Source: Corynebacterium sp. Marseille-P4321 (lineage in GTDB: Bacteria > Actinomycetota > Actinomycetes > Mycobacteriales > Mycobacteriaceae). Taken from it: a DNA stretch of 64,000 nt. Location of the stretch: the NCBI RefSeq assembly GCF_903645305.1, contig NZ_CAHJXO010000001.1, forward strand, positions 434,001 to 498,000. Reading direction: 5' to 3'. The position numbers and the translations under genes were made by a program. Shown in pieces: positions 37,106-45,539 of the stretch (the stretch's first letter is position 1; the number at the start of each line of letters is the position of its first letter). Below the pieces are notes generated by a model. It was not told the origin of the DNA, made no database searches, and saw nothing but the letters and a program-made list of their open reading frames with translations.

Positions 37106-37882
37106 ATGTCTACCAAGCTCCTTTTGAACGACGTCAACATCTACTACGGCGACTTCCACGCTGTCCAGAACGTCGACATGGACATTCCTGCCCAGGCCGT
37201 GACCGCGTTCATCGGCCCGTCCGGTTGCGGTAAGTCCACCGTGCTGCGCACCCTCAACCGCATGCACGAGGTCATCCCGAACGCCTCGGTGACCGGTGAG
37301 ATCCTGCTCGACGGCAACAACATCTACGGCAAGGACGTCGACCCGGTGGCCGTGCGCAACACCGTGGGCATGGTGTTCCAGAAGGCGAACCCGTTCCCGA
37401 CCATGTCCATCGAGGAGAACGTTGTCGCCGGCCTGACCCTGCAGGGCGAGAAGGACAAGAAGAAGCTCGCAGAGATCACTGAGCAGTCCCTGCGTGGCGC
37501 GAACCTGTGGGACGAGGTGAAGGACCGTTTGGACAAGCCGGGCGGCGGCCTTTCCGGTGGTCAGCAGCAGCGTCTCTGCATCGCCCGCGCGATCGCGGTG
37601 CGCCCGCAGGTCCTGCTCATGGACGAGCCCTGCTCCGCGCTCGACCCGATCTCGACCCTCGCCGTGGAGGACCTCATCCACGAGCTCAAGGACGACTACA
37701 CCATCGTGATCGTGACCCACAACATGCAGCAGGCAGCCCGTGTGTCCGACAAGACCGCGTTCTTCTCCCTCGAGGCCACCGGTAAGCCGGGCCACCTCGT
37801 GGAGTTCGCGGACACGACCACGATCTTCGAGAACCCCTCCGAGAAGGAGACCGAGGACTACATCTCCGGCCGCTTCGGCTAA
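37106..37882 (+). CDS. pstB: Phosphate ABC transporter ATP-binding protein PstB
   Basis: 258-residue ATPase with Walker [19 protein letters not shown]-loop [13 protein letters not shown], signature [15 protein letters not shown], Walker [14 protein letters not shown] and switch [13 protein letters not shown]. The start [21 protein letters not shown] is PstB-specific. AGGAG five to ten bases before ATG. Last gene of the operon; terminator downstream. Confidence 0.97.
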   Translation: MSTKLLLNDVNIYYGDFHAVQNVDMDIPAQAVTAFIGPSGCGKSTVLRTLNRMHEVIPNASVTGEILLDGNNIYGKDVDPVAVRNTVGMVFQKANPFPTMSIEENVVAGLTLQGEKDKKKLAEITEQSLRGANLWDEVKDRLDKPGGGLSGGQQQRLCIARAIAVRPQVLLMDEPCSALDPISTLAVEDLIHELKDDYTIVIVTHNMQQAARVSDKTAFFSLEATGKPGHLVEFADTTTIFENPSEKETEDYISGRFG

Positions 37883-37912
37883 GGAGCCATAGCTTCTCGA
37901 CGAGTTCCTGGC

Positions 37913-37957
37913 GCACCGCCCACCCCAAATCACACCGGGGTTGGGCGGTGCCCTTTT
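37913..37957 (+). terminator. Terminator of the pst operon
   Basis: GCACCGCCCACCCC / GGGGTTGGGCGGTGC stem around AAATCACACC, then CCTTTT. The T-run is part of a 12-bp unit repeated three times just downstream. Confidence 0.88.
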
Positions 37958-37985
37958 CGTCGCCCTTTTCGTCGCCCTTTTCGTC
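37950..37985 (+). repeat. Triple 12-bp tandem repeat GCCCTTTTCGTC
   Basis: Three exact copies at 37950-37961, 37962-37973 and 37974-37985, starting inside the pst terminator tail and ending 10 bases before the -10 box of the next gene. Confidence 0.95.
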
Positions 37986-38008
37986 GCCGCGGCCGATACT
38001 GTTGCAGC

Positions 38009-38947
38009 ATGGCCCACAAAAACCAGGAGAAGCTGCCCCCGCCGGGTCCGGCGTGGGCCGGTTCCCTGATGGGCACGTCCATCCTGGCCACGTTATGCGA
38101 AGCTCACGGGCTGTTCTCTTTCGCGGTTGCTGCGCTGGCGTTCGCCACTGTTGTGCTGCTGGTTCTGACGGCTGGTTGGGCGCTGCGGCGCGAACCGGGG
38201 TGGGATGCGGATGCGATGGCACCGTGGGGCATGATGTCTATGGGGGTCATGTCGCTGGGTTCAGCAGCCACTTCCGTCACCGGCCAAGGCGTATGGCAGC
38301 TCGCAGCATGGTGGGTGGGTGCACCGCTTGCGTGGGTGGTGTGCGTCAAACAGTTGCGCAACTTCCCCGGTGAGCCGACGTTCCAGTGGGGGCTTGCGCT
38401 CGTGGCACCGATGGTGGCGGCGACGAACGCGGCCCAGCTCGACGGCGAGTTCTACACAGCAGCGGGTATAGCGTCGTTTTTGCTCACCCTGTGTACCGCG
38501 ATCCCGGTGTTCGGATATTGCTACAACGAGTTCTTTCACGGGCGAATGGACATCCCGGACAAGCTCGGCGGCACCACCTGGATTCCGCTCGGGGTGGTGG
38601 GCCAATCAACGGCTGCGGCCCAGCTGCTCTTCGAGGGCAAACCGGGCGTGTATTACAGCCTGTTCATGGTGGTGATGGGGGCGGGACCCGTAGCGTTCGC
38701 CGCGGTTCGCTTCGCCCGTTCAGTGGCGCGCTGGGCCGATTACGGGCCGGGCTGGTGGGGTTCGACCTTCCCGGTAGGCACCTTGAGCCTGGGCGTGCAC
38801 ATGCTGGCTGAATCGACTAGCTGGGTGTGGTTCGATACGGTCAGCGCCGCACTGCTCGGCTTACTCGCGGTCCACATCGCGCTGTGCGTCGCGCGGTTTG
38901 GATGCTGGGTTGGCGAGGGCAAACCGCGGTATGCCGAGCCGGTCTAG
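38009..38947 (+). CDS. TDT-family (tellurite-resistance/dicarboxylate, SLAC1-like) transporter
   Basis: 312 residues, about ten membrane segments. GPAWAGSLMGTSILATL at the start and WWGSTFPVGTLSLGVHML near the end are the repeated motifs of the TehA/Mae1/SLAC1 superfamily, which transport small anions such as C4-dicarboxylates, nitrate/chloride or sulfite. The substrate cannot be told from sequence. Leaderless-type GATACT (37995-38000) 8 bases before ATG. It separates pstB from phoU, which is on the other strand. Confidence 0.78.
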   Translation: MAHKNQEKLPPPGPAWAGSLMGTSILATLCEAHGLFSFAVAALAFATVVLLVLTAGWALRREPGWDADAMAPWGMMSMGVMSLGSAATSVTGQGVWQLAAWWVGAPLAWVVCVKQLRNFPGEPTFQWGLALVAPMVAATNAAQLDGEFYTAAGIASFLLTLCTAIPVFGYCYNEFFHGRMDIPDKLGGTTWIPLGVVGQSTAAAQLLFEGKPGVYYSLFMVVMGAGPVAFAAVRFARSVARWADYGPGWWGSTFPVGTLSLGVHMLAESTSWVWFDTVSAALLGLLAVHIALCVARFGCWVGEGKPRYAEPV

Positions 38948-38965
38948 CCTGTCTCACCCCGCCGG

Positions 38966-39700
38966 TTATTGCTGCTGGGCGCGGAAGCGCCGCTCGATTT
39001 CGGCGAACTTTAGATCGGGCTCGTAGTTCGCCTTGTCGCGCTGCCGCAGGTAATCCTCCGGCGTCTGGCCCGTGACAAGGAACACCACGCGGCCGGCGGC
39101 GGCCACGCAGCGGTCTGCGTAGCGCTCGTAGTACCTGGTCAGCATCGCAAGGTCGACGGCTTGGCGGGTGGTGTACTCCCACTCGCGGTCAGTCACCAGC
39201 GTGGACAGGTAGGCCTTCATATCGTCCACGCCCTCGTCCACGGTGTGCAGGTCGACGGCCACATCCGGGTCGGGGTCCATCAGAAGTGCTCGCACGATCG
39301 AGCCCATCTCGTCCACCAGACGAGCCAGCTCGGCAACGTAGCCGTGCAGAGCTTCCGGGTACACGGAAGCCGGGTGGCGCTGGCGAGCGAGCAAAGCCAC
39401 GTTCTTCGCCAGCGCGCCCATGCGGTTCAAGTTTTCCACGATGTAGATCGAAGAGATCACCTGGCGCAGCTCCGAGGCCACCGGGTTTTGCAGTGCAAGC
39501 AGACGCATCGCGCGGTCCTCGCAGCGCTGGCGGATCTCGGTGAGCGAATCGGTTGAGGTCAGCGCCTCTTCAGCGTCGTCAAGCGATTGCTCCAACAATG
39601 CCTTCGATGCGTGCGACATGATGCCGGTGACCCGGTCGCACATGTCCAACAAGTCACTGTTGAATTCCTCGAGGAATTCGCGGTACGCGGCTCTGAGCAT
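38966..39700 (-). CDS. phoU: Phosphate transport regulator PhoU
   Basis: 244-residue all-helical protein with two PhoU repeats (REFLEEFNSDLLDMCDRVTG; conserved E/D-x3-D metal-binding runs such as ENLNRMGALAKNVA and YYERYADRC). In other bacteria PhoU links Pst flux to the phosphate sensor kinase. Here it sits just beyond pstSCAB but convergent with the TDT gene, downstream of dusB by 5 bases. Confidence 0.93.
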   Translation of the reverse strand: MLRAAYREFLEEFNSDLLDMCDRVTGIMSHASKALLEQSLDDAEEALTSTDSLTEIRQRCEDRAMRLLALQNPVASELRQVISSIYIVENLNRMGALAKNVALLARQRHPASVYPEALHGYVAELARLVDEMGSIVRALLMDPDPDVAVDLHTVDEGVDDMKAYLSTLVTDREWEYTTRQAVDLAMLTRYYERYADRCVAAAGRVVFLVTGQTPEDYLRQRDKANYEPDLKFAEIERRFRAQQQ

Positions 39701-39705
39701 GTGAC

Positions 39706-40875
39706 CTACCCGCCGTTGTTCTCAATCTCGGCGCCGACTGGCACCGTGTCGTCCTCTGGGTCGTCGAGCCAACCCTCTGGCAGCGCGAGCTTCGCGGAGC
39801 CGCCTTGTCGCCCGCGGGCGTCGTCGGCGTGGTCGGCTAGCTCCTCCGAGCCAGCGATGGGGGCGAGGCGCTCACGCAGCTCCGCGAGCGTGGATACCTG
39901 CGCAAGAGACTTGCGGAACTCCCCGCCAACCGGGAAGCCACGCAGGTACCAGCCGGTGTGCTTGCGGATGTCGCGGCACGCGTGCTCCTCGCCGTCGTGC
40001 GCTGCCAGCAGCTCGGCGTGGCGGTAGATGATCCGCGCGACCTCGCCGAGCGTCGGCTCCGGCGGGATCTCCTCGCCGCGCAGCTGCGCCCCGAGCTGTG
40101 CGAACAGCCAAGGCCGGCCGAGGCATCCGCGCCCGACCTCCACGCCGTGGCAGCCGGTTTGCGCCATCATCTTGGCGGCGTCGTCGGCGGCGAAGATGTC
40201 GCCGTTGCCGATCACCGGCACGCCCGTGCCGTCCATGTGCTCCACCAAGCGGCCGATCTCGTCCCAGTGGGCGGTGCCGGAATAGCGCTGGGCGCCGGTG
40301 CGCGCGTGCAGGGCCACGCCCGCCGCGCCGGCGTCGGCGGCGATGCGGCCGGCGTCGAGGTGGGTGTGGTGCTCGTCGTCAATGCCAATGCGAAACTTCA
40401 CCGTGATCGGGACTCCGGAGCCCTCCGCCGCGCGCACAGCCGCTTCCACGATGTTGCCGTACAGGCGCCGCTTGTACGGGATCGCGCAGCCGCCGCCCTT
40501 GCGGGTGACCTTCGGCACCGGGCAGCCGAAGTTCATGTCAACGTGGTCCGCGATGTCTTCCTCCACGATCATGCGCACCGCCTCGTACGTGAACTTCGGG
40601 TCCACGGTGTACAGCTGCATGGAGCGCGGCGTCTCGCTGGCGGCAAAAGTGGTCATGTGCAGCGTTTTCGCGTTGCGGGCCACCATGGCGCGCGCGGTGA
40701 TCATCTCGCAGACGTAGAGCCCGGAGGCGGTGCCGGTCAGTTCCTGCTCGATCTCGCGGCACAGCACTCGAAACGGCATGTTGGTCACGCCAGCCATCGG
40801 CGCCAGGATCACGGGTGAATCCAGGTCGATGCCGCCGATGGTTAGCGCGGGTTGGTGCGTCGCGGGTGCTGTCAT
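39706..40875 (-). CDS. dusB: tRNA-dihydrouridine synthase DusB-like
   Basis: FMN-dependent reductase making dihydrouridine in the tRNA D-loop. TIM-barrel signature PVILAPMAGVTNMPFR, the catalytic Cys in VDMNFGCPVPKVTRKGGG, and VIGNGDIF plus GVEVGRGCLGRPWLF for FMN phosphate. About 389 aa from ATG 40875 (TAPATHQPALTIGG); in-frame ATG 40887 and the longer frame are alternatives. The C-terminal ~40 residues are an extra hydrophilic tail. Confidence 0.9.
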   Translation of the reverse strand: MTAPATHQPALTIGGIDLDSPVILAPMAGVTNMPFRVLCREIEQELTGTASGLYVCEMITARAMVARNAKTLHMTTFAASETPRSMQLYTVDPKFTYEAVRMIVEEDIADHVDMNFGCPVPKVTRKGGGCAIPYKRRLYGNIVEAAVRAAEGSGVPITVKFRIGIDDEHHTHLDAGRIAADAGAAGVALHARTGAQRYSGTAHWDEIGRLVEHMDGTGVPVIGNGDIFAADDAAKMMAQTGCHGVEVGRGCLGRPWLFAQLGAQLRGEEIPPEPTLGEVARIIYRHAELLAAHDGEEHACRDIRKHTGWYLRGFPVGGEFRKSLAQVSTLAELRERLAPIAGSEELADHADDARGRQGGSAKLALPEGWLDDPEDDTVPVGAEIENNGG

Positions 40876-40936
40876 AGTGGCCACCATTGTTCCCGCAGGC
40901 AGTTGCTCAAGTCCAATCGGCGGAAATACGCCCATT

Positions 40937-40961
40937 CGGGGGTGGGGGCGAGCTGTGGGGC
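40937..40961 (+). promoter_or_regulatory. Cluster of RamA-type G-runs upstream of actA
   Basis: CGGGGGT (40937-40943), TGGGGGC (40943-40949) and TGGGGC (40956-40961) each fit the published RamA consensus (A/C/T)G4-6(T/C) from C. glutamicum. They lie ~110-130 bases before the actA start; -10-like TACAGT is at 41027-41032. Confidence 0.4.
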
Positions 40962-40965
40962 ATTT

Positions 40966-40976
40966 GCTTATCGACG
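40966..40976 (+). repeat. Intergenic copy of GCTTATCGACG
   Basis: Exact copy of the 11-mer between the dusB and actA starts, five bases after the RamA-like G-runs, preceded by CATTT as in several other copies. Confidence 0.9.
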
Positions 40977-41069
40977 TTTACGCAGCCGCTTTTCACCAAA
41001 CACGTGCAGTGAGCGCTACGTCACAATACAGTGGTGCCTGTTACATGCCCGAAGGAAAGGAAGCACACC

Positions 41070-42581
41070 ATGAGTGAGCGCATCGCCAACGCCAAACTCG
41101 CGGACAAGGTCATGTCCGCCGAAGAGGCTGCGCAGTTTGTCAACCACGGCGACAAGGTCGGCATCTCCGGCTTCACCGGCGCCGGCTACCCGAAGGCCAT
41201 GCCTTCCGCCATCGCGGAAAAGGCCAAGGCGGCCCACGACAAGGGCCAGGATTACTCCATCGACCTGTTCACCGGTGCGTCCACTGCGCCGGAGTGCGAC
41301 GGCGTGCTCGCGGAGGCGAACGCGCTGCGCTACCGCATGCCGTACCAGTCGGATCCGCAGATGCGCAACGCCATCAACGCCGGTTCCATGAAGTTCCAGG
41401 ACATCCACCTATCTCATTCCGGCATGATGGTTGAGCAGGGCTTCTTCGGCGACATTGACCTCGCCATCGTGGAGGCTGTGCGCATCACCGAGGAGGGCAA
41501 CATCGTCCCGTCCTCCTCCGTGGGCAACTCCGTGGAGTTCCTCAACGCCGCGAAGAAGATCATCATCGAGGTCAACGAGTGGCAGTCCCTCGAGCTGGAG
41601 GGCATGCACGACATCTGGACCGTTCCGGCACTGCCGAACCGTATCCCGATCCCGATCACGAAGGCAGGCGACCGCATCGGTAAGACCTACATCGAGATCG
41701 ACCCGGAGAAGGTCGTCGCTGTGGTGCAGACGAACGAGCCGGACCGCAACGCCCCGTTCAAGGCTCCGGACGAGGTGTCCGAGCAGATCGCCGGCAACTT
41801 CCTCGATTTCCTGGAGAACGAGGTGAAGGCCGGCCGCCTCGCGTACGACGGCTACGTCATGCAGTCCGGCGTGGGCAACGTGCCGAACGCCGTGATGGCG
41901 GGCCTGATGGACTCGAAGTTCGAGAAGATCGAGGCCTACACCGAGGTGATCCAGGATGGCATGGTCGACCTCATCGACGCCGGCAAGATGACCGTCGCGT
42001 CCGCCACCTCCTTCTCCCTGTCGCCTGAGTACGCGGAGAAGATGAACGAGGAGGCGTCGCGTTACCGCGAGAGCATCATCCTGCGCCCGCAGAGCATCTC
42101 GAACCACCCGGAGGTTATCCGCCGCACCGGCCTGATCGCCTCCAACGGCATGATCGAGGCTGACATCTACGGCAACGCCAACTCCACCCACATCAACGGC
42201 TCCCGCCTGATGAACGCCCTGGGCGGTTCCGGCGACTTCACCCGCAACGCCTACATCTCGTCCTTCATCTCCCCGTCGATTGCGAAGGACGGCGCGATCT
42301 CCGCGATCGTGCCGATGGTGTCCCACGTGGACCACACCGAGCACGACGCGATGGTGTTCATCACCGAGTACGGCGTGGCCGACCTGCGCGGCCTGGCCCC
42401 GCGCGACCGCGTGGCGAAGATGATCTCCATTGCCCACCCGAGCTACCGCCCGCTGCTGGAGGAGTACGTGGAGCTCGCCTCCAAGTGCAAGTACCAGCAG
42501 ACGCCGCACAACCTCGAGCACGCCTTCGACTTCCACCGCCGCATCGAAGCGACGGGCACGATGGCGAAGTCGGAGGACTAG
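41070..42581 (+). CDS. actA: Acetyl-CoA:CoA transferase / acetyl-CoA hydrolase (Cat1/AarC family)
   Basis: 503 residues. The two CoA-transferase domains carry ISGFTGAGYPKAMPSAI, SGVGNVPNAVMAGLM, the catalytic Glu292 in AYTEVIQDGMVDLID (equivalent to Glu294 of Acetobacter AarC) and AMVFITEYGVADLRGLAPRDRV. It moves CoA between acetate, propionate and succinate; the C. glutamicum counterpart is ActA, used in acetate/propionate activation and succinate-linked acetate formation. ATG 41070 has GGAAAGGAAG upstream. High use of optimal codons suggests strong expression. Confidence 0.9.
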   Translation: MSERIANAKLADKVMSAEEAAQFVNHGDKVGISGFTGAGYPKAMPSAIAEKAKAAHDKGQDYSIDLFTGASTAPECDGVLAEANALRYRMPYQSDPQMRNAINAGSMKFQDIHLSHSGMMVEQGFFGDIDLAIVEAVRITEEGNIVPSSSVGNSVEFLNAAKKIIIEVNEWQSLELEGMHDIWTVPALPNRIPIPITKAGDRIGKTYIEIDPEKVVAVVQTNEPDRNAPFKAPDEVSEQIAGNFLDFLENEVKAGRLAYDGYVMQSGVGNVPNAVMAGLMDSKFEKIEAYTEVIQDGMVDLIDAGKMTVASATSFSLSPEYAEKMNEEASRYRESIILRPQSISNHPEVIRRTGLIASNGMIEADIYGNANSTHINGSRLMNALGGSGDFTRNAYISSFISPSIAKDGAISAIVPMVSHVDHTEHDAMVFITEYGVADLRGLAPRDRVAKMISIAHPSYRPLLEEYVELASKCKYQQTPHNLEHAFDFHRRIEATGTMAKSED

Positions 42582-42602
42582 TCCCCGATAGTGCGCTGAG
42601 GC

Positions 42603-42640
42603 CCCGGCCGCCGCACCCTCGTTGCGCCGGGGCTTCTGGC
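42603..42640 (+). terminator. Probable terminator after actA
   Basis: GCCCCGGC ... GCGCCGGGGC inverted repeat with a long loop followed by TTCT; weak T-run, so moderate confidence. Confidence 0.5.
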
Positions 42641-42694
42641 CTCTAACGGGGTGATTTTCAACCGCCGCGGGCCTCGGGCTACGATTAGTCCCAC

Positions 42695-42767
42695 GGGCCT
42701 TTAGCTCAGTTGGTAGAGCTACGGACTTTTAATCCGCAGGTCCCGGGTTCGAGCCCCGGAGGGCCCA
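42695..42767 (+). tRNA. tRNA-Lys (anticodon TTT)
   Basis: GGGCCTT/AGGGCCC acceptor, D-arm GCTC-AGTTGGTA-GAGC, anticodon loop CTTTTAA (TTT), T-arm CCGGG-TTCGAGC-CCCGG, discriminator A. CCA is not encoded. A terminator hairpin follows within 6 bases. Confidence 0.96.
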
Positions 42768-42772
42768 CCGTA

Positions 42773-42800
42773 TGCCTCGGCCGTTTCGGCCGGGGCATTT
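42773..42800 (+). terminator. Terminator after tRNA-Lys
   Basis: TGCCTCGGCCG-TTT-CGGCCGGGGCA stem followed by TTT. A GCTTATCGACG copy begins 2 bases later (42802). Confidence 0.85.
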
Positions 42801-42801
42801 C

Positions 42802-42812
42802 GCTTATCGACG
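42802..42812 (+). repeat. Intergenic copy of GCTTATCGACG
   Basis: Exact 11-mer between the tRNA-Lys terminator and the 3' end of the DtxR-family gene. Confidence 0.9.
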
Positions 42813-42821
42813 CCTGCCTTC

Positions 42822-43505
42822 TCAGACCTTGTTCCGAATCCGCACCAGCTCCGCGGATTCCGCGCTGATCGGGACGATTGCGTCGGCCACGGCGACGTGC
42901 AGCATGGACGGGTAGGGGCGCTCGGCCACGGCGACACCCGCGCCGGGGACGATGCCGTGCGCTTCCAGGTAGCGCAGAAGTTCCGGGTCGCGGTCGCTGA
43001 TGCGCTCCACCACGACATCCTCGCCGGTTGCGACGATGGCGAGGCTGTGCACTGAGGCCGTTGCGATGCGCCCCTTCGCGTCCGGGATGGGGTCGCCGTG
43101 CGGGTCCCGGTCGGGGTTGCCCAAGGCGTCGGCAATGCGCTCGACGAACGTGGGGGAGACGGCGTGCTCGAGGCGCTCGGCCTCGTCGTGGACTTCGTCC
43201 CAGCTGTAGCCGAGGGAGCGCACCAGGAAGGTCTCGATGAGCCGGTGGCGCCGCACCATCTCCACCGCGGCTTTCCTGCCGTCGTTGGTTAGTTCGATGG
43301 GTTTGTATGGCTCGCGGCGGATGAGCCCCTGCGATTCCAGGCGTTTGAGCCCTTCTGTGGTGGTGGACGGTTTCAGTCCTAACTCGCTCGAGATCCGGGT
43401 TGCGGTGACCGGTTCCTTGTCCCACTCGCTGAGCTGGAAAATCGCTTTCAGGTAGTCCTGCGTGAGGTGGGGGAGGCGGTCGGGGATGCCCTCTCTCGGA
43501 GTCAT
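42822..43505 (-). CDS. DtxR/MntR-family metal-dependent repressor
   Basis: 227 residues: N-terminal winged helix (LTQDYLKAIFQLSEWDKEPVTATRISSELGLKPSTTTEGLKRLESQGLI), dimerisation domain with metal ligands (EMVRRHRLIETFLVRSLGYSWDEVHDEAERLEHAVS) and a C-terminal SH3-like FeoA domain. In the first metal site DtxR has Cys102; here the corresponding segment reads EVHDEAERLEHAVS, with Glu rather than Cys, which is closer to MntR/IdeR-like manganese sensors (inference). Divergent from a ZIP transporter. ATG 43505 with TAGGGT 7 bases upstream. Confidence 0.85.
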   Translation of the reverse strand: MTPREGIPDRLPHLTQDYLKAIFQLSEWDKEPVTATRISSELGLKPSTTTEGLKRLESQGLIRREPYKPIELTNDGRKAAVEMVRRHRLIETFLVRSLGYSWDEVHDEAERLEHAVSPTFVERIADALGNPDRDPHGDPIPDAKGRIATASVHSLAIVATGEDVVVERISDRDPELLRYLEAHGIVPGAGVAVAERPYPSMLHVAVADAIVPISAESAELVRIRNKV

Positions 43506-43585
43506 GGGTAGCACCCTACACCCAAAAAGTTCACGACACTGAAAAAATAGTTGCGCCTCAATGAAGTTTGCTGCTAGGTGGAGCC

Positions 43586-44392
43586 ATGGACGTAGGGACG
43601 GTCACCCCCAGCGCGGTTGCTATCGCGCTCGGCATCTCGCTTCTCGCCGGTTTAGCCACCGGCTTCGGCGGGCTCGTTGTCGTGCTGCGCCGCTCGCCCG
43701 GGCCAGCCTTCCTGTCCGGCACGCTCGGCTTTTCCGCCGGGGTGATGGTGTACATCTCCTTCGTGGAACTGCTGCCAGAAGGTCTTAACGGGCTGGAAGA
43801 GGCCGGAAACGCGAACCCGGACCTGTGGGGCGCCGTCGCCTTCTTCGCCGGAATCGCGCTGATTGCGCTGATCGACCGGTTCGTGCCCGAGGACATCAAC
43901 CCGCACGAGGAGCCGCACGCTTCCGGAATAACCCGCGCCCGGATGCGCAATGTCGGGGTGCTCAGCGCGGTCGCGATTGCGATCCACAATTTCCCCGAAG
44001 GCTTCGCCACGTTCGCGGTGGCGCTGGCGGACCCGGCCTTGGCGCTCCCGCTGGCTGTGGCGATCGCCATCCACAACGTCCCTGAGGGCGTGGCGATCGC
44101 AGTGCCACTGCGCGAAGCCACCGGCTCAAAATGGAAAGCGGCCGGCTGGGCGACGCTGTCGGGGCTTGCGGAACCGCTCGGCGCCGTGATCGGGTTCGCG
44201 CTTCTGCGGCCGTTCCTTGGGCCGGAGACGCTGGGCTACACCTTCGCCGCCATCGCGGGGGTGATGGTGTTTGTCAGCCTGGACAAACTGCTGCCCACTG
44301 CGATTGAGACGGGGCGCCACCACACCGCCATCTACGGCATGGTCGTCGGGATGGCCGTGATGGCGGCGAGCCTGCTGCTGCTTCCCGGGTAA
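43586..44392 (+). CDS. zupT: ZIP-family divalent metal transporter (ZupT-like)
   Basis: 268 residues, eight membrane segments. The ZIP signatures are VAIAIHNFPEGFATFAV in TM4 and VAIAIHNVPEGVAIAVPL in TM5 (HNxPEG twice), which coordinate the metal; FVELLPEG in TM2 matches bacterial ZupT. It would import Zn, Mn or Fe. The divergent DtxR/MntR-type gene 80 bases away is the likely regulator. ATG 43586 has AGGTGG upstream; a TTG-type start 18 bases earlier is less likely. Confidence 0.87.
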   Translation: MDVGTVTPSAVAIALGISLLAGLATGFGGLVVVLRRSPGPAFLSGTLGFSAGVMVYISFVELLPEGLNGLEEAGNANPDLWGAVAFFAGIALIALIDRFVPEDINPHEEPHASGITRARMRNVGVLSAVAIAIHNFPEGFATFAVALADPALALPLAVAIAIHNVPEGVAIAVPLREATGSKWKAAGWATLSGLAEPLGAVIGFALLRPFLGPETLGYTFAAIAGVMVFVSLDKLLPTAIETGRHHTAIYGMVVGMAVMAASLLLLPG

Positions 44393-44439
44393 GCGGCGAA
44401 GGCCGCGCACAAAGACCCGGCCGCGTCTACGCTGAACGC

Positions 44440-44853
44440 ATGCGACTCATCCGGTTCATCCTCAACATCATCTGGCTGCTCACCGCTGGAATCTGGCTCT
44501 GCATCGCTTACACCCTCGCCGGGATCCTGGCGTGCCTGCTCATTGTCACCATCCCGTTCGGGATGGCGTCGTTCCGCATTGCCGGCTACGTGATCTGGCC
44601 GTTCGGGCGCGAGGTGGTGCAGGGCAATACCGGCGCCCTCGGCATGCTGGGCAACGTCCTCTGGTTCGTGGTGGCGGGCCTGTGGCTGGCCATCGGGCAC
44701 ATCGCCACCGCCACCGTGCAGGCGCTCACCATCGTCGGCCTGCCGCTGGCGTGGGCAAACCTGAAGATGATCCCGGTGACCTGCTTCCCGTTCGGTTCCC
44801 GGATCGTCAGCTCGAACGACAGCCGCGCCGGCTACGCGCCGGTCGTGCGCTAA
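44440..44853 (+). CDS. yccF: YccF/DUF307 inner-membrane protein
   Basis: 137 residues with two similar YccF units: ILNIIWLLTAGIWLCIAYTLAG...TIPFGMASFRIAGYVIWPFGR and VLWFVVAGLWLAIGHIATA...GLPLAWANLKMIPVTCFPFG. Four membrane segments; function unknown. TACGCT lies 6 bases before the ATG. Confidence 0.88.
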   Translation: MRLIRFILNIIWLLTAGIWLCIAYTLAGILACLLIVTIPFGMASFRIAGYVIWPFGREVVQGNTGALGMLGNVLWFVVAGLWLAIGHIATATVQALTIVGLPLAWANLKMIPVTCFPFGSRIVSSNDSRAGYAPVVR

Positions 44854-45058
44854 CGCTGCCAACTTCCACACTTCGGCGCGCACCTTCGCCCGGTCCGAGC
44901 CCTCCTGCCTCCCGATGCTCGAGTACCGTTTAACCGGTTCATCCTTGGTGGGGGACGGGGTTGCGCCGTGAAGTTCCGCTTCAGCGATGCGCTGTGCTGA
45001 AGTGCCCGTTTGGTTTGGGGCAGGGGGCTGTTCTATGCTGTCAAAGCTGTCGTACAGC
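44854..45058. other. Intergenic region upstream of the tRNA cluster
   Basis: 205 bases without a gene. TATGCT at 45034-45039 is the likely -10 for tRNA-Glu. Confidence 0.45.
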
Positions 45059-45131
45059 GCCCCCATCGTCTAGAGGCCTAGGACTCCGCCCTTTCACGGC
45101 GGCAACACGGGTTCGAATCCCGTTGGGGGTA
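45059..45131 (+). tRNA. tRNA-Glu (anticodon TTC)
   Basis: GCCCCCA/TGGGGGT acceptor, anticodon loop CTTTCAC (TTC), T-arm ACGGG-TTCGAAT-CCCGT. CCA not encoded. One base separates it from tRNA-Asp. Confidence 0.96.
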
Positions 45132-45132
45132 C

Positions 45133-45206
45133 GGCCCTGTGGCGCAGTTGGTTAGCGCGCCGCCCTGTCACGGCGGAGGTCGCGGGTTCAAGTCCCGTCA
45201 GGGTCG
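45133..45206 (+). tRNA. tRNA-Asp (anticodon GTC), copy 1
   Basis: GGCCCTG/CAGGGTC acceptor, anticodon loop CTGTCAC (GTC), T-arm GCGGG-TTCAAGT-CCCGT. Identical to the second copy at 45465. Confidence 0.97.
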
Positions 45207-45211
45207 CTCCG

Positions 45212-45236
45212 AGCTCGAGGTTCGCCTCGGGCTTTT
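45212..45236 (+). terminator. Terminator after the Glu-Asp tRNA pair
   Basis: AGCTCGAGG-TTCG-CCTCGGGCT stem followed by TTTT. Confidence 0.85.
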
Positions 45237-45464
45237 TGCTTTGCGACGAATACGCCTGCCCAAAGGTCGCTGCAGCCGTTCTCCGAACGCTGCCGCGCGG
45301 ACTGGCCGACCGCTGCACTCCCGCACTCCGCGCGGTGGCTGATGCGGCCGCACAATGCCCGCTTGCCTGCTGATTTGTTTCCGGTTCAAGGGTCTGTGTA
45401 AGGTATCAACTCGTGCAAGCGACAGTGCGAAAGCGCTGGAGGGGCACAAAAAATAAGAGAATAT

Positions 45465-45538
45465 GGCCCTGTGGCGCAGTTGGTTAGCGCGCCGCCCTGT
45501 CACGGCGGAGGTCGCGGGTTCAAGTCCCGTCAGGGTCG
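45465..45538 (+). tRNA. tRNA-Asp (anticodon GTC), copy 2
   Basis: All 74 bases identical to copy 1. It is co-transcribed with tRNA-Phe one base downstream, from a separate promoter in the 228-base gap after the first pair (TAAGGT-like -10 near 45400). Confidence 0.97.
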
Positions 45539-45539
45539 C

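Noticed and set aside
36044..38017. 657-codon minus-strand frame opposite pstA-pstB
   Set aside because: Antisense artefact of strongly biased codons in the pst genes; no domain and no start signal.
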